DNA from: Xanthomonas sp. NCPPB 1128
GTDB lineage: Bacteria; Pseudomonadota; Gammaproteobacteria; Xanthomonadales; Xanthomonadaceae
DNA: 64,000 bases
Assembly: GCF_001043115.1 (NCBI RefSeq)
Contig: NZ_LFME01000011.1
Coordinates: 1 to 64,000, forward strand
Reading direction: 5' to 3'
In this document: one piece after another, positions 35,248 to 47,773 of the stretch
Layout: the number at the start of each line of letters is the position of its first letter
Position numbering within the stretch: position 1 is the first letter of the stretch
Position numbers and translations under genes: made by a program
The notes under the pieces: generated by a model
Databases searched by the model: none
What the model saw: the letters and a program-made list of their open reading frames with translations, nothing else
Told to the model about the DNA's origin: nothing

Positions 35248-36273
35248 ATGAAGACCCTGCTTCCCTTGCTTGCCACCTCGCTGCTGGCCGGCGCGATCGG
35301 CACCGCCACCGCCGCGACACCGGCCGACCAGCCCGCGCCGTTGCGCCCGGTCGCGACGTTCCTCGCTGCGCTCAACGGCAGCGGCGGCAAGCCGATCGAA
35401 CAACTCACGCCGACGCAGGCGCGGCAGGTGCTGCGCGATGCCCAGGCCAATACGCCGTTGCCGCCGGCCGAGGTCAGCCGCACCACCATCCAGGCCGAGG
35501 GCAAGCCGCTGAACCTGGTCATCGTGCGGCCGCCGCACACGGACGGCCAGGTGTTGCCAGCCTTCATGTTCTTCCACGGCGGCGGCTGGGTGCTGGGCGA
35601 CTTCCCGACCCACGAACGCCTGATCCGCGACCTGGTCAACGCCTCCGGCGCAGTCGCGGTTTACGTGGACTACACGCCGTCGCCGGAAGCGCAGTATCCG
35701 GTCGCCATCCACCAGGCCTATGCCGCCACCCGCTGGGTCGCCGAGCATGGCGCGCAGATCGGCGTGGACGGCAAGCGCCTGGCGCTGGCCGGCAACAGCG
35801 TCGGCGGCAACATGGTCGCGGCCGTGGCGCTGCAGGCCAAGGCGGCCGGAACGCCGGCGCTGCGCTACGACCTGATGCTGTGGCCGGTGACCGACGCCCG
35901 CTTCGACGATGCGTCGTACCAGCAGTTCCAGAGCGGCTACTTCCTCACCCGCAACATGATGACCTGGTTCTGGGACAACTACACCACCGACCCCAAGGCC
36001 CGCGCCGAGATCACCGCCTCGCCGCTGCGCGCCACCCCGGCGCAGCTGGCCGGCCTGCCGCCGACGTTGATCCAGACCGCCGAACTGGACGTGCTGCGCG
36101 ACGAGGGCGAAGCCTTCGGCCGCACGCTGGACCAGGCCGGGGTGACGGTCACGGTGACCCGCTACAACGGGCTGATCCACGATTTCGGCTTGCTCAATGC
36201 CCTGCGCGACGTACCCGCGGTGCGGACCGCGATCCAGCAGGCCGGCGACGGGCTGCGCGAACACCTGAAGTAA
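35248..36273 (+). CDS. Exported alpha/beta hydrolase, hormone-sensitive lipase type
   Basis: A 341-residue enzyme with a signal peptide (MKTLLPLLATSLLAGAIG, cleavage near residue 22). FFHGGGWVLGD is the oxyanion-hole HGGG motif, ALAGNSVGGNMVAA the nucleophile elbow with the catalytic serine, ELDVLRDEG the aspartate region, and GLIHDFGLL the catalytic histidine. These fit the bacterial HSL/arylacetamide deacetylase family, which hydrolyses short acyl esters. The second residue of the elbow is Asn where Asp is commoner. It is paired divergently with an AraC-type regulator, which probably controls it. Confidence 0.9.
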   Translation: MKTLLPLLATSLLAGAIGTATAATPADQPAPLRPVATFLAALNGSGGKPIEQLTPTQARQVLRDAQANTPLPPAEVSRTTIQAEGKPLNLVIVRPPHTDGQVLPAFMFFHGGGWVLGDFPTHERLIRDLVNASGAVAVYVDYTPSPEAQYPVAIHQAYAATRWVAEHGAQIGVDGKRLALAGNSVGGNMVAAVALQAKAAGTPALRYDLMLWPVTDARFDDASYQQFQSGYFLTRNMMTWFWDNYTTDPKARAEITASPLRATPAQLAGLPPTLIQTAELDVLRDEGEAFGRTLDQAGVTVTVTRYNGLIHDFGLLNALRDVPAVRTAIQQAGDGLREHLK

Positions 36274-36340
36274 GCGCACTACCGGCTGCACGCCATGCAG
36301 CGCTCTCTGGCTGCAGCGTGCCGCCCAGCGCCCAGCGGAC

Positions 36341-37785
36341 TCAGCGCTGGATGTGCTCCAACGACGCATCCCCACCCAAGGTGCGATACAGCGTGACCCG
36401 ATTGCTGGCCGCGGTCAGCTCGACCGCGACCAGGCTGCGCTGCGCCGCGTAGTAGCTGCGCTGCGCATCCAGGTTGGACAGGGCGCTCTCCACACCCTCG
36501 CGATAGCGCTGCGCGCTGGCGTCGTAGGTGTTGGCGGCATCGGCGAGCAGATCGCGCTGCGCCTGCAACTGCGCATCGATAGTGCCGCGCCGGGCCAACG
36601 CATCTGCCACTTCGCCGAAGGCGGTCTGCACGGTCTTTTCGTAGCCGGCCACGGCGGCATCGCGCTGCGCCTCGGTGTAGCGCACGTTGGCGCGCGCCGC
36701 ACCGCCATCGAACAAGGTGTAGGCGGCGCCGGCGCCGACCGACGCGGTGCGCGCATCGTGCGTGAAGAGTTGCGACAGCGTGGTGCTGGTCAAGCCCAGC
36801 AGGCCACTCAGGCTGATGCTGGGAAACAACGCGGCGCGGGCCGCGCCGATCTCGGCATTGACCGCACGCAGTTCGTACTCGGCCTGCACCACGTCGGGCC
36901 TGCGCAGCAGCACGCTCGTGTCCAGGCCAGCCGACGGATCGCCGATGCTGGGAGCGGCCTCCTCGATCGAACCCGGCAACAGCGCCGGATCGACCGGAGC
37001 GCCCACCAGCAACTGCAAGGCATTGACGTCCTGCGCCAGCGCCGTGGTCTGCGCGGCCAGGTCGGACTGCGCGGCATGCAGCACCTGGTTGGCCTGGTCC
37101 AGGTCCGAGTGCGGCACGATGCCGCCGTCCACCCGCTGCGCGGTCAGCGCCACGCTGGCCCCGGCGCTGCGCACGGTGTCCTGCGCGAGCGTCAGCAGGC
37201 TGCGGTCGCTGGCGTAGGTCAGCCAGGCCGTGGCGATGTCGCCGACCAGGGTCAGGCGGGTGGCGCGTGCCGCCGCTTCCTGTTCCAGGTAGCGCTGCTG
37301 CGCGGCCGCGGTCAGCGCATGGATGCGGCCGAACAGATCCAGTTCGAAGGCGGTGACGCCCAGGCCAAGATCGTAATTACTGGCATAGCCCGCCGCCGGT
37401 GCGGCCGCTGCGTTGCCGCCCTGGGTGGCGTCGTTGCCCGGCGCCGCACCCTTGCCGCGATAGGAGCGCGTGGCGGTCGCGCTGGCGCCCACCTCGGGCA
37501 GCAGGGCGGCGCGCTGGATCCGGTACTGCGCTCGCGCCTGGGCGATGTCGGCGAGCGCGATCCGCAGATCGCGGTTGTTGTCCAGCGCCTGGACGATCAG
37601 CGCCTGCAGGCGCGGGTCGCCGAACACCTGCCGGTAACTCAGCGACGGCAGCGTCGCCTCGTGTTGCGCCAGGTAGGCATCGCCCACCGGCCACGACGGC
37701 GGGATCGGTGCGGTGGGCCGCACATAGGCCGGCGTCAGACTGCACGCCGACAGCAGGCACGCGGCAGCGAGTACGAGCGCGCGCA

Positions 37786-37786
<1 letters not shown>
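36341..37786 (-). CDS. Outer-membrane efflux lipoprotein, NodT/OprM type
   Basis: A 481-residue TolC-family channel. The signal peptide MRALVLAAACLLSACS ends with the lipobox LSAC, giving a lipidated Cys15. Two repeated helical halves follow, with conserved blocks LIVQALDNNRDLRIALADI, FELDLFGRIHALTAAAQQRY, LLRRPDVVQAEYELRAVNAEIGAAR and the mirrored QTAFGEVADALARRGT. It is the third gene of an efflux operon; its ATG overlaps the transporter stop codon by one base (TGATG). Confidence 0.94.
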
Positions 37787-40982
<3,196 letters not shown>

Positions 40983-40986
<4 letters not shown>

Positions 40987-42368
40987 GCATGCCGTCCGGT
41001 CGCTGCCGCGTTCGGCGTGGCGTGCGGGTTGCCGGATTGCACCGCGCTGCCGTCGCGCAGTTCGTTGGGCACGGTGAGGATGACCCGGTCGCCCGCGCGC
41101 AGGCCCTTGGCGATCACCGCCTGCCCGTCGACCATCCGCGCCACGGTCAGCGGCCGCGCCGCGGCGCGACCAGCGACCACGCAGTACACGTACGGGCCCT
41201 GCTGTCCCTGCTGCAGCGCGCTCTCGGGCACCGACAGGGCCTGCGGGTCCTCGGCCAGGATCACCCGCACGGTGACGAACTGGCCGGGCCACAGCATGGC
41301 GCCGGTGTTGGCGAAGCGTGCGCGCAGCTCCAGGGTGCCGCTGCTGGTGTCGAAGGCGTTGTCGAGGAACGCCACCTCGCCGCGATCGAGCAGCCTGCCG
41401 CTCACCGCATCCAGCGCCAGCACCGGCAAGCCCAGGCCCTGGCGCCCCAGCGGCGCCGCCCGCACCGCGTCGACCTGCACGTGCGCCAGGGCGAAGCGCA
41501 CCTCGATCGGCGTGCTGACGTTGAGCGTCACCAGCGCGGTGCTGGACCCGCTGGACACCAGGTTGCCCGGCTTGACCGCGATGGCGCCGGCGCGGCCGTC
41601 GATCGGCGCGCGCACCTGGGTGTAGGCCAGCGACAGTTGGGTCTGCTCGACCTGCGCCTGGTCGGCGGCGACGGTGCCGCGCAGCGAGCGCAGCGTGTCG
41701 GCCGCGGTGGTGTAGGTCTTGGGATCGACCGCGCCGGTCTTGGACAGCTTGGCGTAGCGCGCCTCGGTGTCAGCCGCATCCGCCGCCAGCGCCTGGTCGC
41801 GGGCCAGGGTGGCGCGTGCCTGCGCCAACGCCGCCCGCAGCGGCCGCGGGTCGATGGTGAACAGCAGTTGCCCGGCGTGGACCTGCTCGCCGTCATGGAT
41901 CAGTACCGACTGCAGCACCCCGTCGGCCTGCGCACGTACCTCCACGGTCTGCGGCGACAGCAGCGTGCCGGAGGTCTCGATGATGTCCGGCACCCGGTGC
42001 GGTGCGACCGTCATGGTTTGCACGCGCAAGGGTTCGGGCGCCGGCGCGGGATGCTGGCGGTGTGCGCGCCAGTACCAACCGCCGAGGATCAGCAGGCACA
42101 GCATGGCCAGGCCGGCGAAGACGGTGATCCGTCCAAGTCCGCGCGCCTTGCGTGGCGTTTGATAAGCGCTCGCACGCGGACGTGGCGCGCGCAACGGCGT
42201 GACATCGTTGTAAGTGGCAGAAAGCGGCGCAGGATCCGGTCCCGCGCCGACATCGAGGTGCTGCCCAGGGAACCGCCCATCGCTCTGGCTTCGCATGCCG
42301 GCCGCGTCCGCACTCGTGGTGAATGGCGATGCCGTGACACCAGGATCTCTGTGCGCACGCAGCGGCAT
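40983..42368 (-). CDS. RND efflux periplasmic adaptor (membrane fusion protein)
   Basis: An adaptor of about 461 residues. A cytoplasmic N-terminal stretch of about 80 residues precedes a single transmembrane anchor (ITVFAGLAMLCLLILGGWYW). The biotinyl-lipoyl half-motifs VEVRAQADGVLQSVLIHDGEQV and SLAYTQVRAPIDGRAGAI, an alpha-hairpin of about 75 residues between them, and a beta-barrel domain follow. Start choice is uncertain: ATG at 42368 has a GGAACAGG ribosome-binding site, TTG at 42380 and ATG at 42296 are alternatives. It is first in the adaptor-pump-channel operon, all overlapping by 1-4 bp. Confidence 0.92.
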
Positions 42369-42530
42369 AGCCTGTTCCAATGACGCCAGATCGACAGTGA
42401 TGGGGCCGTGATAGAACGCACATCGTCACGCGCGGTGCGTCGCCCTGTGCACGCGTCATCGACAGCGCACGTCCCTGCTACCGCATGGGCAACAATCGCG
42501 GCGCCGCCGGCCGCGAGCGCGTCCCGGCGC

Positions 42531-42854
42531 TCACGGACTGCCGTCGCGCTCCACCACCAGTACCCGCGCCGGACCCTGCGGATGCGCCACGTGCTCGGTC
42601 CCCTCAGGCGCATGGAACAGGTCGCCGGCCTGCAGCAACGCCGCCTGCTCGACGCCATGCACGCGCCAGCGCATCTGCACCTGCCCATCCAGCACCACGA
42701 ACACCTCCTGCCCGTCGTTGACGTGCCAGACATAGGGTTGATCGGTCCAGTGGATGCGCACGCCGATGCCGTCCAGCAACGCCACCGGCAGCGCCTCCCA
42801 GGCGCGGCTGCCCGTGAACGCCCGCGCACGCAGCACCCGCGGCGCACCGCTCAT
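42531..42854 (-). CDS. Small cupin-domain protein
   Basis: A 107-residue single-domain cupin. HWTDQPYVWHVNDGQEVFVVLDGQ contains the first cupin motif with His and Glu metal-ligand candidates, and FHAPEGTEHVAHP the second with histidine. The substrate is unknown. It overlaps the preceding isochorismatase-like gene by 4 bp (ATGA), so both likely serve one small pathway or share regulation. Confidence 0.85.
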   Translation of the reverse strand: MSGAPRVLRARAFTGSRAWEALPVALLDGIGVRIHWTDQPYVWHVNDGQEVFVVLDGQVQMRWRVHGVEQAALLQAGDLFHAPEGTEHVAHPQGPARVLVVERDGSP

Positions 42855-43474
42855 GCCACGCCGTGCGCGCGGCGATTGGACTGCAGCACGTTGTCGCGCG
42901 CCAGCGGTAGCCCCGCCTGCACCGCCGCGATCCACTGCGCGGTGTCGGCGACCGCGGCGAAGTTGCTGTGGAACACCACCCCGAACACCCGGTGGATCTC
43001 CTCGGCGCTGGCATGGCCGGCGGCGTTGGCGTACGCCAGCGCGCCGCTGGCGTCGCCCAGGACTTCCACCGCCAGCCCGCGGTGGAAGGCCTCGTACACG
43101 GTGGAGGCGTTGCAGTTGTGGGTCATGTAGCCGACCACGGTGAGGGTGTCGATCGCCTGCGCCTGCAGCCAGGCGGCCAGGTCGGTGTCGGCGAACACGC
43201 TGGGCCGGGTCTTGCGCAGCAACCGCGTGTGCGGCCGCGCGGCGACCTGCGGGTGCAACGCCCAGCCGGCGCTGCCCTCGGCGAACACCGGTGACTGCGC
43301 CGGCGCGGTGTGCTGCACCACCAGCATCGGCACGCCGTGCGCCTGTGCGGCATCCATCGCCTGCAGGATGTTGGGCAGCGACTGCGCCACCGGCGGATGG
43401 GCGATGGGCAGCGCGCCGTCGAAGTACTCGTTCTGGACATCGATGACCAGCAAAGCGCGGCGGGGGGAAGACAT
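42851..43474 (-). CDS. Isochorismatase-family cysteine hydrolase
   Basis: A 207-residue Rossmann-like hydrolase. ALLVIDVQNEYFDGALP carries the catalytic aspartate, RLLRKTRPSVFADTDLAAWL the lysine, and VVGYMTHNCNASTVYEAFHRG the nucleophilic cysteine, the complete triad of the isochorismatase/nicotinamidase superfamily. Members hydrolyse amides or vinyl ethers; the exact substrate cannot be told. It is followed by an overlapping cupin gene and is divergent from a GlxA-type regulator 92 bp away. Confidence 0.92.
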   Translation of the reverse strand: MSSPRRALLVIDVQNEYFDGALPIAHPPVAQSLPNILQAMDAAQAHGVPMLVVQHTAPAQSPVFAEGSAGWALHPQVAARPHTRLLRKTRPSVFADTDLAAWLQAQAIDTLTVVGYMTHNCNASTVYEAFHRGLAVEVLGDASGALAYANAAGHASAEEIHRVFGVVFHSNFAAVADTAQWIAAVQAGLPLARDNVLQSNRRAHGVA

Positions 43475-43566
43475 GCGGTGGCTCCAGGGTTGAGAGGCAG
43501 CCAGTGTCGGCGGCCGGGTGCGCGGCGACGAGTGGCCCGAAACACCGTTTTCGCTAAAATCGGGCC

Positions 43567-44520
43567 ATGTCGCCGCATCGCATCGCCGTGGTCGCCTTCG
43601 ACCGCATCAGCCCCTTCCACCTCGCGGTGCCCTGCCAGGTGTTCGAGGCGCGGCCCGACACCAACCTGCCGGCCTTCGACCTGCGCGTGTGCGCCGCCGA
43701 GCCGGGCCTGCTGCGCACCGACGCCGGCTTCGCCATCCAGGTGCAGCATGGCCTGGAGGCGCTGGACGGCGCCGACACGGTGATCGTGCCGTCCTGGCGC
43801 GATGCCGCCGAGCCGACCCCGGCGGCGCTGTGCCAGGCGCTGCGGCACGCCCACGCCGCCGGCGCGCAGGTGGTGGGTCTGTGCCTGGGCACCTTCGTGC
43901 TGGCCGACGCCGGCCTGCTCGACGGCCGTCCCGCCACCACCCACTGGGCGGCGCTGGCGCGCTTCGCGCAGCGCCACCCGCAGGTGCGGCTGCAGCCGGA
44001 CGTGCTGTACGTGGACGACGGCGACGTGCTGACCTCGGCCGGCACCGTGGCCGGCATCGATTGCTGCCTGCACCTTGTGCGCCGCCGCCACGGCGCCGAG
44101 GTCGCCAACCGCATCGCCCGGCGCCTGGTGGTGGCGCCGCATCGCCAGGGCGGGCAGGCGCAGTACGTCGAACAGCCGCTGCCGGCCAACCGCCGCGACG
44201 CCCTGCTCGGCCCGACCCTGGACTGGATGCTGCAACGGCTGGAGCAGCCGCTGCGCCTGGACGCGCTGGCCGCGCATGCGCGGATGAGCCGGCGCAGCTT
44301 CACCCGGCAGTTCCGCCAGGTGACCGGGACTACCGTGGTGCAGTGGCTGGCGCACCAGCGCCTGGTCCGCGCCCAGCAATTGCTGGAGAGCACCGACCTG
44401 GCGCTGGAGCGGATCGCCGCCACCTGCGGCTTCGGCAGCGCCGGCGCGCTGCGCCAGCAATTCGCACGCGCCCTGGGCGTGCCGCCCTCGGCCTACCGCC
44501 GCGGCTTCCGCGCCGGCTGA
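43567..44520 (+). CDS. GlxA-like transcription regulator (DJ-1/PfpI plus AraC domain)
   Basis: A 317-residue regulator. Residues 1-180 form a glutamine-amidotransferase-like DJ-1/PfpI domain (VVAFDRISPFHLAVPCQVFEA, AQVVGLCLGTFVLADAGLLD with the elbow cysteine). Residues 215-317 are the AraC double helix-turn-helix, RLDALAAHARMSRRSFTRQFRQVTG and LERIAATCGFGSAGALRQQF. FtrA and GlxA proteins share this plan and often regulate amide or amine metabolism. It is divergent from the isochorismatase-cupin pair, which is its likely target. Confidence 0.92.
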   Translation: MSPHRIAVVAFDRISPFHLAVPCQVFEARPDTNLPAFDLRVCAAEPGLLRTDAGFAIQVQHGLEALDGADTVIVPSWRDAAEPTPAALCQALRHAHAAGAQVVGLCLGTFVLADAGLLDGRPATTHWAALARFAQRHPQVRLQPDVLYVDDGDVLTSAGTVAGIDCCLHLVRRRHGAEVANRIARRLVVAPHRQGGQAQYVEQPLPANRRDALLGPTLDWMLQRLEQPLRLDALAAHARMSRRSFTRQFRQVTGTTVVQWLAHQRLVRAQQLLESTDLALERIAATCGFGSAGALRQQFARALGVPPSAYRRGFRAG

Positions 44521-44586
44521 CGGCAGCCCGCTGCGTTCCGCCGGTCGCACCACGTCGCCCGCACCGGCACCCGCTACAATCGGCGC

Positions 44587-44841
44587 ATGCGCGTCTTCCT
44601 CCAGCAACGCCCCGACGGCAACGAGCCGCCACGCTACATCCAGTTGACCCTGCAGCCGGACCTGCTCGGCGGCTGGGAGCTGTTGCGCGAAAGCGGCCAG
44701 ATCGGCGGCCGCGCGCAGCTGCGGCGCGAGCTGTACCTGCAGCAGGACGACGCCCACGCCGCCTTCGAGAAAGCCCGCGACGCGCAGCTCAAGCGCGGCT
44801 TCCAGGTCATGTTCACCCGTGGCGCCGACGCGCCGCGCTAA
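44587..44841 (+). CDS. WGR-domain protein
   Basis: An 84-residue protein consisting of one WGR-type domain: [33 protein letters not shown], in which the usual WGR-containing strand reads GQIGGRAQ, then the closing helix [21 protein letters not shown] domains elsewhere bind DNA ends or nucleic acid, as in PARPs. It ends 10 bp before hemE, so they are probably co-transcribed, though a functional link is not evident. Confidence 0.82.
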   Translation: MRVFLQQRPDGNEPPRYIQLTLQPDLLGGWELLRESGQIGGRAQLRRELYLQQDDAHAAFEKARDAQLKRGFQVMFTRGADAPR

Positions 44842-44851
44842 GGAATCCCCC

Positions 44852-45919
44852 ATGCTCAAGAACGACCGCCTGCTGCGCGCGCTGCGCCGCGAGCCCGTGG
44901 ACCAGACCCCCGTGTGGCTGATGCGCCAGGCCGGGCGCTACCTGCCCGAATACCGCGCCACCCGCGCCCGCGCCGGCAGTTTCCTGGCCATGGCCAAGAC
45001 CCCGGAGCTGGCCTGCGAAGTGACCCTGCAGCCGCTGGCGCGGTTCCCGCTGGATGCGGCGATCCTGTTCTCGGACATCCTCACCATTCCCGATGCGATG
45101 GGCCTGGAGCTGTACTTCGTCGAAGGCGAAGGCCCCAAGTTCCGCCACCCGGTGCGCGACGCCGCGGCGATCGCCCGGCTCGGCGTGCCGGACATGGAGA
45201 CCGAACTGCGCTACGTGATGGACGCGGTGCGGGTGATCCGCCGCGAACTGGACGGCAGCGTGCCGCTGATCGGCTTCTCCGGCAGCCCCTGGACCCTGGC
45301 CTGCTACATGGTCGAGGGCGGCGGCAGCGACAACTACGCGCGGATCAAGGCGCTGGCGCTGAACGACCCGGCCGCGCTGCACCAACTGCTGTCGATCAAC
45401 ACCGATGCGGTGATCGCCTACCTGGCGGCGCAGCGCGCGGCCGGCGCGCAGGCGTTGCAGGTGTTCGACACCTGGGGCGGCGTGCTGAGCCCGGCGATGT
45501 ACCGCGAGTTTTCCCTGCCTTACCTGCAGCGCATCGCCCGCGAACTGGCGCGCGGCGACGGCGCCGAGCGCACCCCGCTGATCCTGTTCGGCAAGGGCAA
45601 TGCGCCCTACCTGGAGGAACTGGCCGGCTCCGGCGCCGAAGGCGTGGGCGTGGACTGGACCATCGACCTGGCCGACGCCGCGCGCCGCACCGGCGGCCGC
45701 GTCGCCCTGCAGGGCAACCTGGACCCGGCGATGCTGTACGGCGCGCCGGAGGCGATCGAACGCGAAGTGCAGCGCGTGCTGCACAGCTATGCCGACGGCA
45801 ACGGCGGCTCGCTGGACGGCCATGTGTTCAACCTGGGCCACGGCCTGTCGCCGGACATGCAGCCCGAGCATGTCGGGGCGCTGGTGGACGCGGTGCAGCG
45901 GCACAGTCGACGCGCTTAA
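44852..45919 (+). CDS. hemE: Uroporphyrinogen decarboxylase
   Basis: A 355-residue enzyme that removes four carboxyl groups from uroporphyrinogen III in heme synthesis. The N-terminal signature [20 protein letters not shown] with its substrate-binding arginines, [37 protein letters not shown], and the late [16 protein letters not shown] are all intact. The ATG at 44852 has an AAGGAAT ribosome-binding site after the WGR gene. Confidence 0.97.
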   Translation: MLKNDRLLRALRREPVDQTPVWLMRQAGRYLPEYRATRARAGSFLAMAKTPELACEVTLQPLARFPLDAAILFSDILTIPDAMGLELYFVEGEGPKFRHPVRDAAAIARLGVPDMETELRYVMDAVRVIRRELDGSVPLIGFSGSPWTLACYMVEGGGSDNYARIKALALNDPAALHQLLSINTDAVIAYLAAQRAAGAQALQVFDTWGGVLSPAMYREFSLPYLQRIARELARGDGAERTPLILFGKGNAPYLEELAGSGAEGVGVDWTIDLADAARRTGGRVALQGNLDPAMLYGAPEAIEREVQRVLHSYADGNGGSLDGHVFNLGHGLSPDMQPEHVGALVDAVQRHSRRA

Positions 45920-45924
45920 ACGCC

Positions 45925-45944
45925 GGGATTGGGGATTGGGGATT
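45925..45944. repeat. Short GGGATTG heptamer run after hemE
   Basis: Just under three GGGATTG-type 7-bp units directly follow the hemE stop codon by 5 bp. The same unit builds the inverted repeat between pilT and pilU. Confidence 0.75.
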
Positions 45945-46000
45945 GCAGTCGCGCGCGCGGCCGGCGATCTGACCGTGCGCTCGATCGCTTGCGCTTTGGC

Positions 46001-46066
46001 GTAGGAGCGGCTTCAGCCGCGACAGGATGTTGCGGGAATGCCCGTCGCGGCTGAAGCCGCTCCTAA
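46001..46066. repeat. REP-like inverted pair, class A
   Basis: Forward copy at 46001-46023, complement copy at 46044-46066 (ending CTCCTAA rather than CTCCTAC). It lies in the 298-bp gap between hemE and the EmrB-type gene, where I see no other feature beyond the heptamer run. Confidence 0.85.
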
Positions 46067-46217
46067 GCAACACGCGCATGCCGCGGTCTGCGGAGGCTTG
46101 CACAGCGCCGATCGCTGACCGCGCGCTGCATCGCCAACGCGTCGTGCGCGCGGCTGCACGACACGGCGACGCGATCTGCGCGATCCTATCGCTCCCCCCG
46201 CGTCACCTTGCGTGCCG

Positions 46218-47648
46218 ATGTCCGCGCCCTCCTCCGATCCGATCGCCGTTCCCAACGCGCGCAGTTTCCGTCCGCTGCTGTGGCTGGTGTCGCTGGCCAT
46301 CTTCATGCAGATGCTCGATGCCACCATCGTCAACACCGCGTTGCCGGCGATGGCGCGCAGCCTGGGCGAGAGCCCGCTGCAGATGCAGTCGGTGGTGTTC
46401 AGTTATGCGCTGGCGGTGGCGATGTTCATTCCCGCCTCCGGCTGGATCGCCGACCGCTACGGCACGCGCCGCACCTTCCTGGCCGCGATCGTGCTGTTCA
46501 CCCTCGGCTCGCTGCTGTGCGCCGCGGCGCCGCGGCTGCCCTACCTGGTGGCCGCGCGCGTGCTGCAGGGCATTGGTGGCGCGATGCTGCTGCCGGTCGG
46601 CCGGCTGGCGGTGATGCGCTCGGTGTCGCGCGCGCAGTTCCTCAGCGCGATGAGCTTCATCGCCATCCCCGCGCTGATCGGGCCGCTGGTCGGGCCGACC
46701 CTGGGCGGCTGGCTGGTGCAGGTGGCGTCCTGGCACTGGGTGTTCCTGATCAACCTGCCGATCGGCGCGATCGGCTTCGTCGCCGCGCTGAAGATCATGC
46801 CGGACTTCTACGGCGAGCAGCGCACCCGCTTCGACCTGATCGGCTACGCGATGCTGGCCTTCGGCATGGTCGCGCTGTCGCTGGCGCTGGACGGCATCTC
46901 CGAGCTGGGCCTGCGCCACGCCTTCGTGATGTTGCTGGCCATCGCCGGGCTGGCGGCGCTGATCGGCTACTGGCTGCACGCGGCCAATGCGCCGGCGGCG
47001 CTGTTTCCGCTGCACCTGTTCAAGGTCATCAGCTTCCGCATCGGCATCCTCGGCAACCTGTTCTCGCGCGTGGGCAGCGGCAGCATGCCGTTCCTGATCC
47101 CGCTGCTGCTGCAGGTCGGCCTGGGCATGAGTCCGATGAATGCCGGGCTGATGATGATCCCGGTGGCGCTGGCCGGCATGGCCTCCAAGCGCGCGGCGGT
47201 GAAGCTGGTGGAACGCTTCGGCTACCGCCGCGTGCTGATGACCAACACCGTGCTGGTCGGCACCGCAATGGCCAGCTTCCTGCTGTTCGACGCCGGCCAG
47301 CCGCTGGGCTGGCGGCTGCTGCAGCTGGCCCTGTTCGGCGCGGTCAACTCGCTGCAGTTCACCGTCATGAACACGGTGACCCTGCGCGACCTGGACCGCG
47401 ACCAGGCCAGCGCCGGCAACAGCCTGCTTTCGATGGTGATGATGCTGGCCACCGGCTTCGGCGCGGCCGCGGCCGGCAGCCTGCTGGCCGCGTTCAACAC
47501 CCACCTCGGCGATACCCACGGCGCCACCGCGGCGCTGCATGCGACCTTCGTGTGCGTGGGCGCGATCACCCTGACCTCGACGCTGATCTTCTGGCAGTTG
47601 CCCGATACCCGGCCGCATCCGAAGCAGGTGGAAGAGGTGGCGGAGTGA
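46218..47648 (+). CDS. EmrB/QacA-type (DHA2) MFS exporter
   Basis: A 476-residue membrane protein with about 14 helices. The helix 1 motif LDATIVNTALPAMARSLGES is the DHA2 signature, GWIADRYGTRRTFL is the loop 2-3 motif A, and ARVLQGIGGAMLLPVGRLAVMR the helix 4 region; WHWVFLINLPIGAIGF follows. It should be a proton-driven exporter resembling MdtD. I prefer ATG 46218; a GTG two codons earlier (46212) is also possible. It is convergent with a hybrid kinase gene, and both 3' ends carry heptamer repeats. Confidence 0.9.
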   Translation: MSAPSSDPIAVPNARSFRPLLWLVSLAIFMQMLDATIVNTALPAMARSLGESPLQMQSVVFSYALAVAMFIPASGWIADRYGTRRTFLAAIVLFTLGSLLCAAAPRLPYLVAARVLQGIGGAMLLPVGRLAVMRSVSRAQFLSAMSFIAIPALIGPLVGPTLGGWLVQVASWHWVFLINLPIGAIGFVAALKIMPDFYGEQRTRFDLIGYAMLAFGMVALSLALDGISELGLRHAFVMLLAIAGLAALIGYWLHAANAPAALFPLHLFKVISFRIGILGNLFSRVGSGSMPFLIPLLLQVGLGMSPMNAGLMMIPVALAGMASKRAAVKLVERFGYRRVLMTNTVLVGTAMASFLLFDAGQPLGWRLLQLALFGAVNSLQFTVMNTVTLRDLDRDQASAGNSLLSMVMMLATGFGAAAAGSLLAAFNTHLGDTHGATAALHATFVCVGAITLTSTLIFWQLPDTRPHPKQVEEVAE

Positions 47649-47654
47649 TAAAAA

Positions 47655-47720
47655 CGGGACCCGGGACCCGGGACCCGGGACCCGGAACCCGGAACCCGGA
47701 ACCCGGAACCCGGAACCCGG
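47655..47720. repeat. Tandem heptamer array (CGGGACC)4(CGGAACC)5
   Basis: Nine uninterrupted 7-bp units plus CGG: four CGGGACC followed by five CGGAACC. The array begins 6 bp after the exporter stop codon. The single-base switch between two homogeneous sub-arrays shows growth by unit duplication. Confidence 0.92.
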
Positions 47721-47773
47721 AAAAAGCCTAACGCGGAGCGCGTTAGCAGCAATGGACGCGCAGCCCGTGCAGC

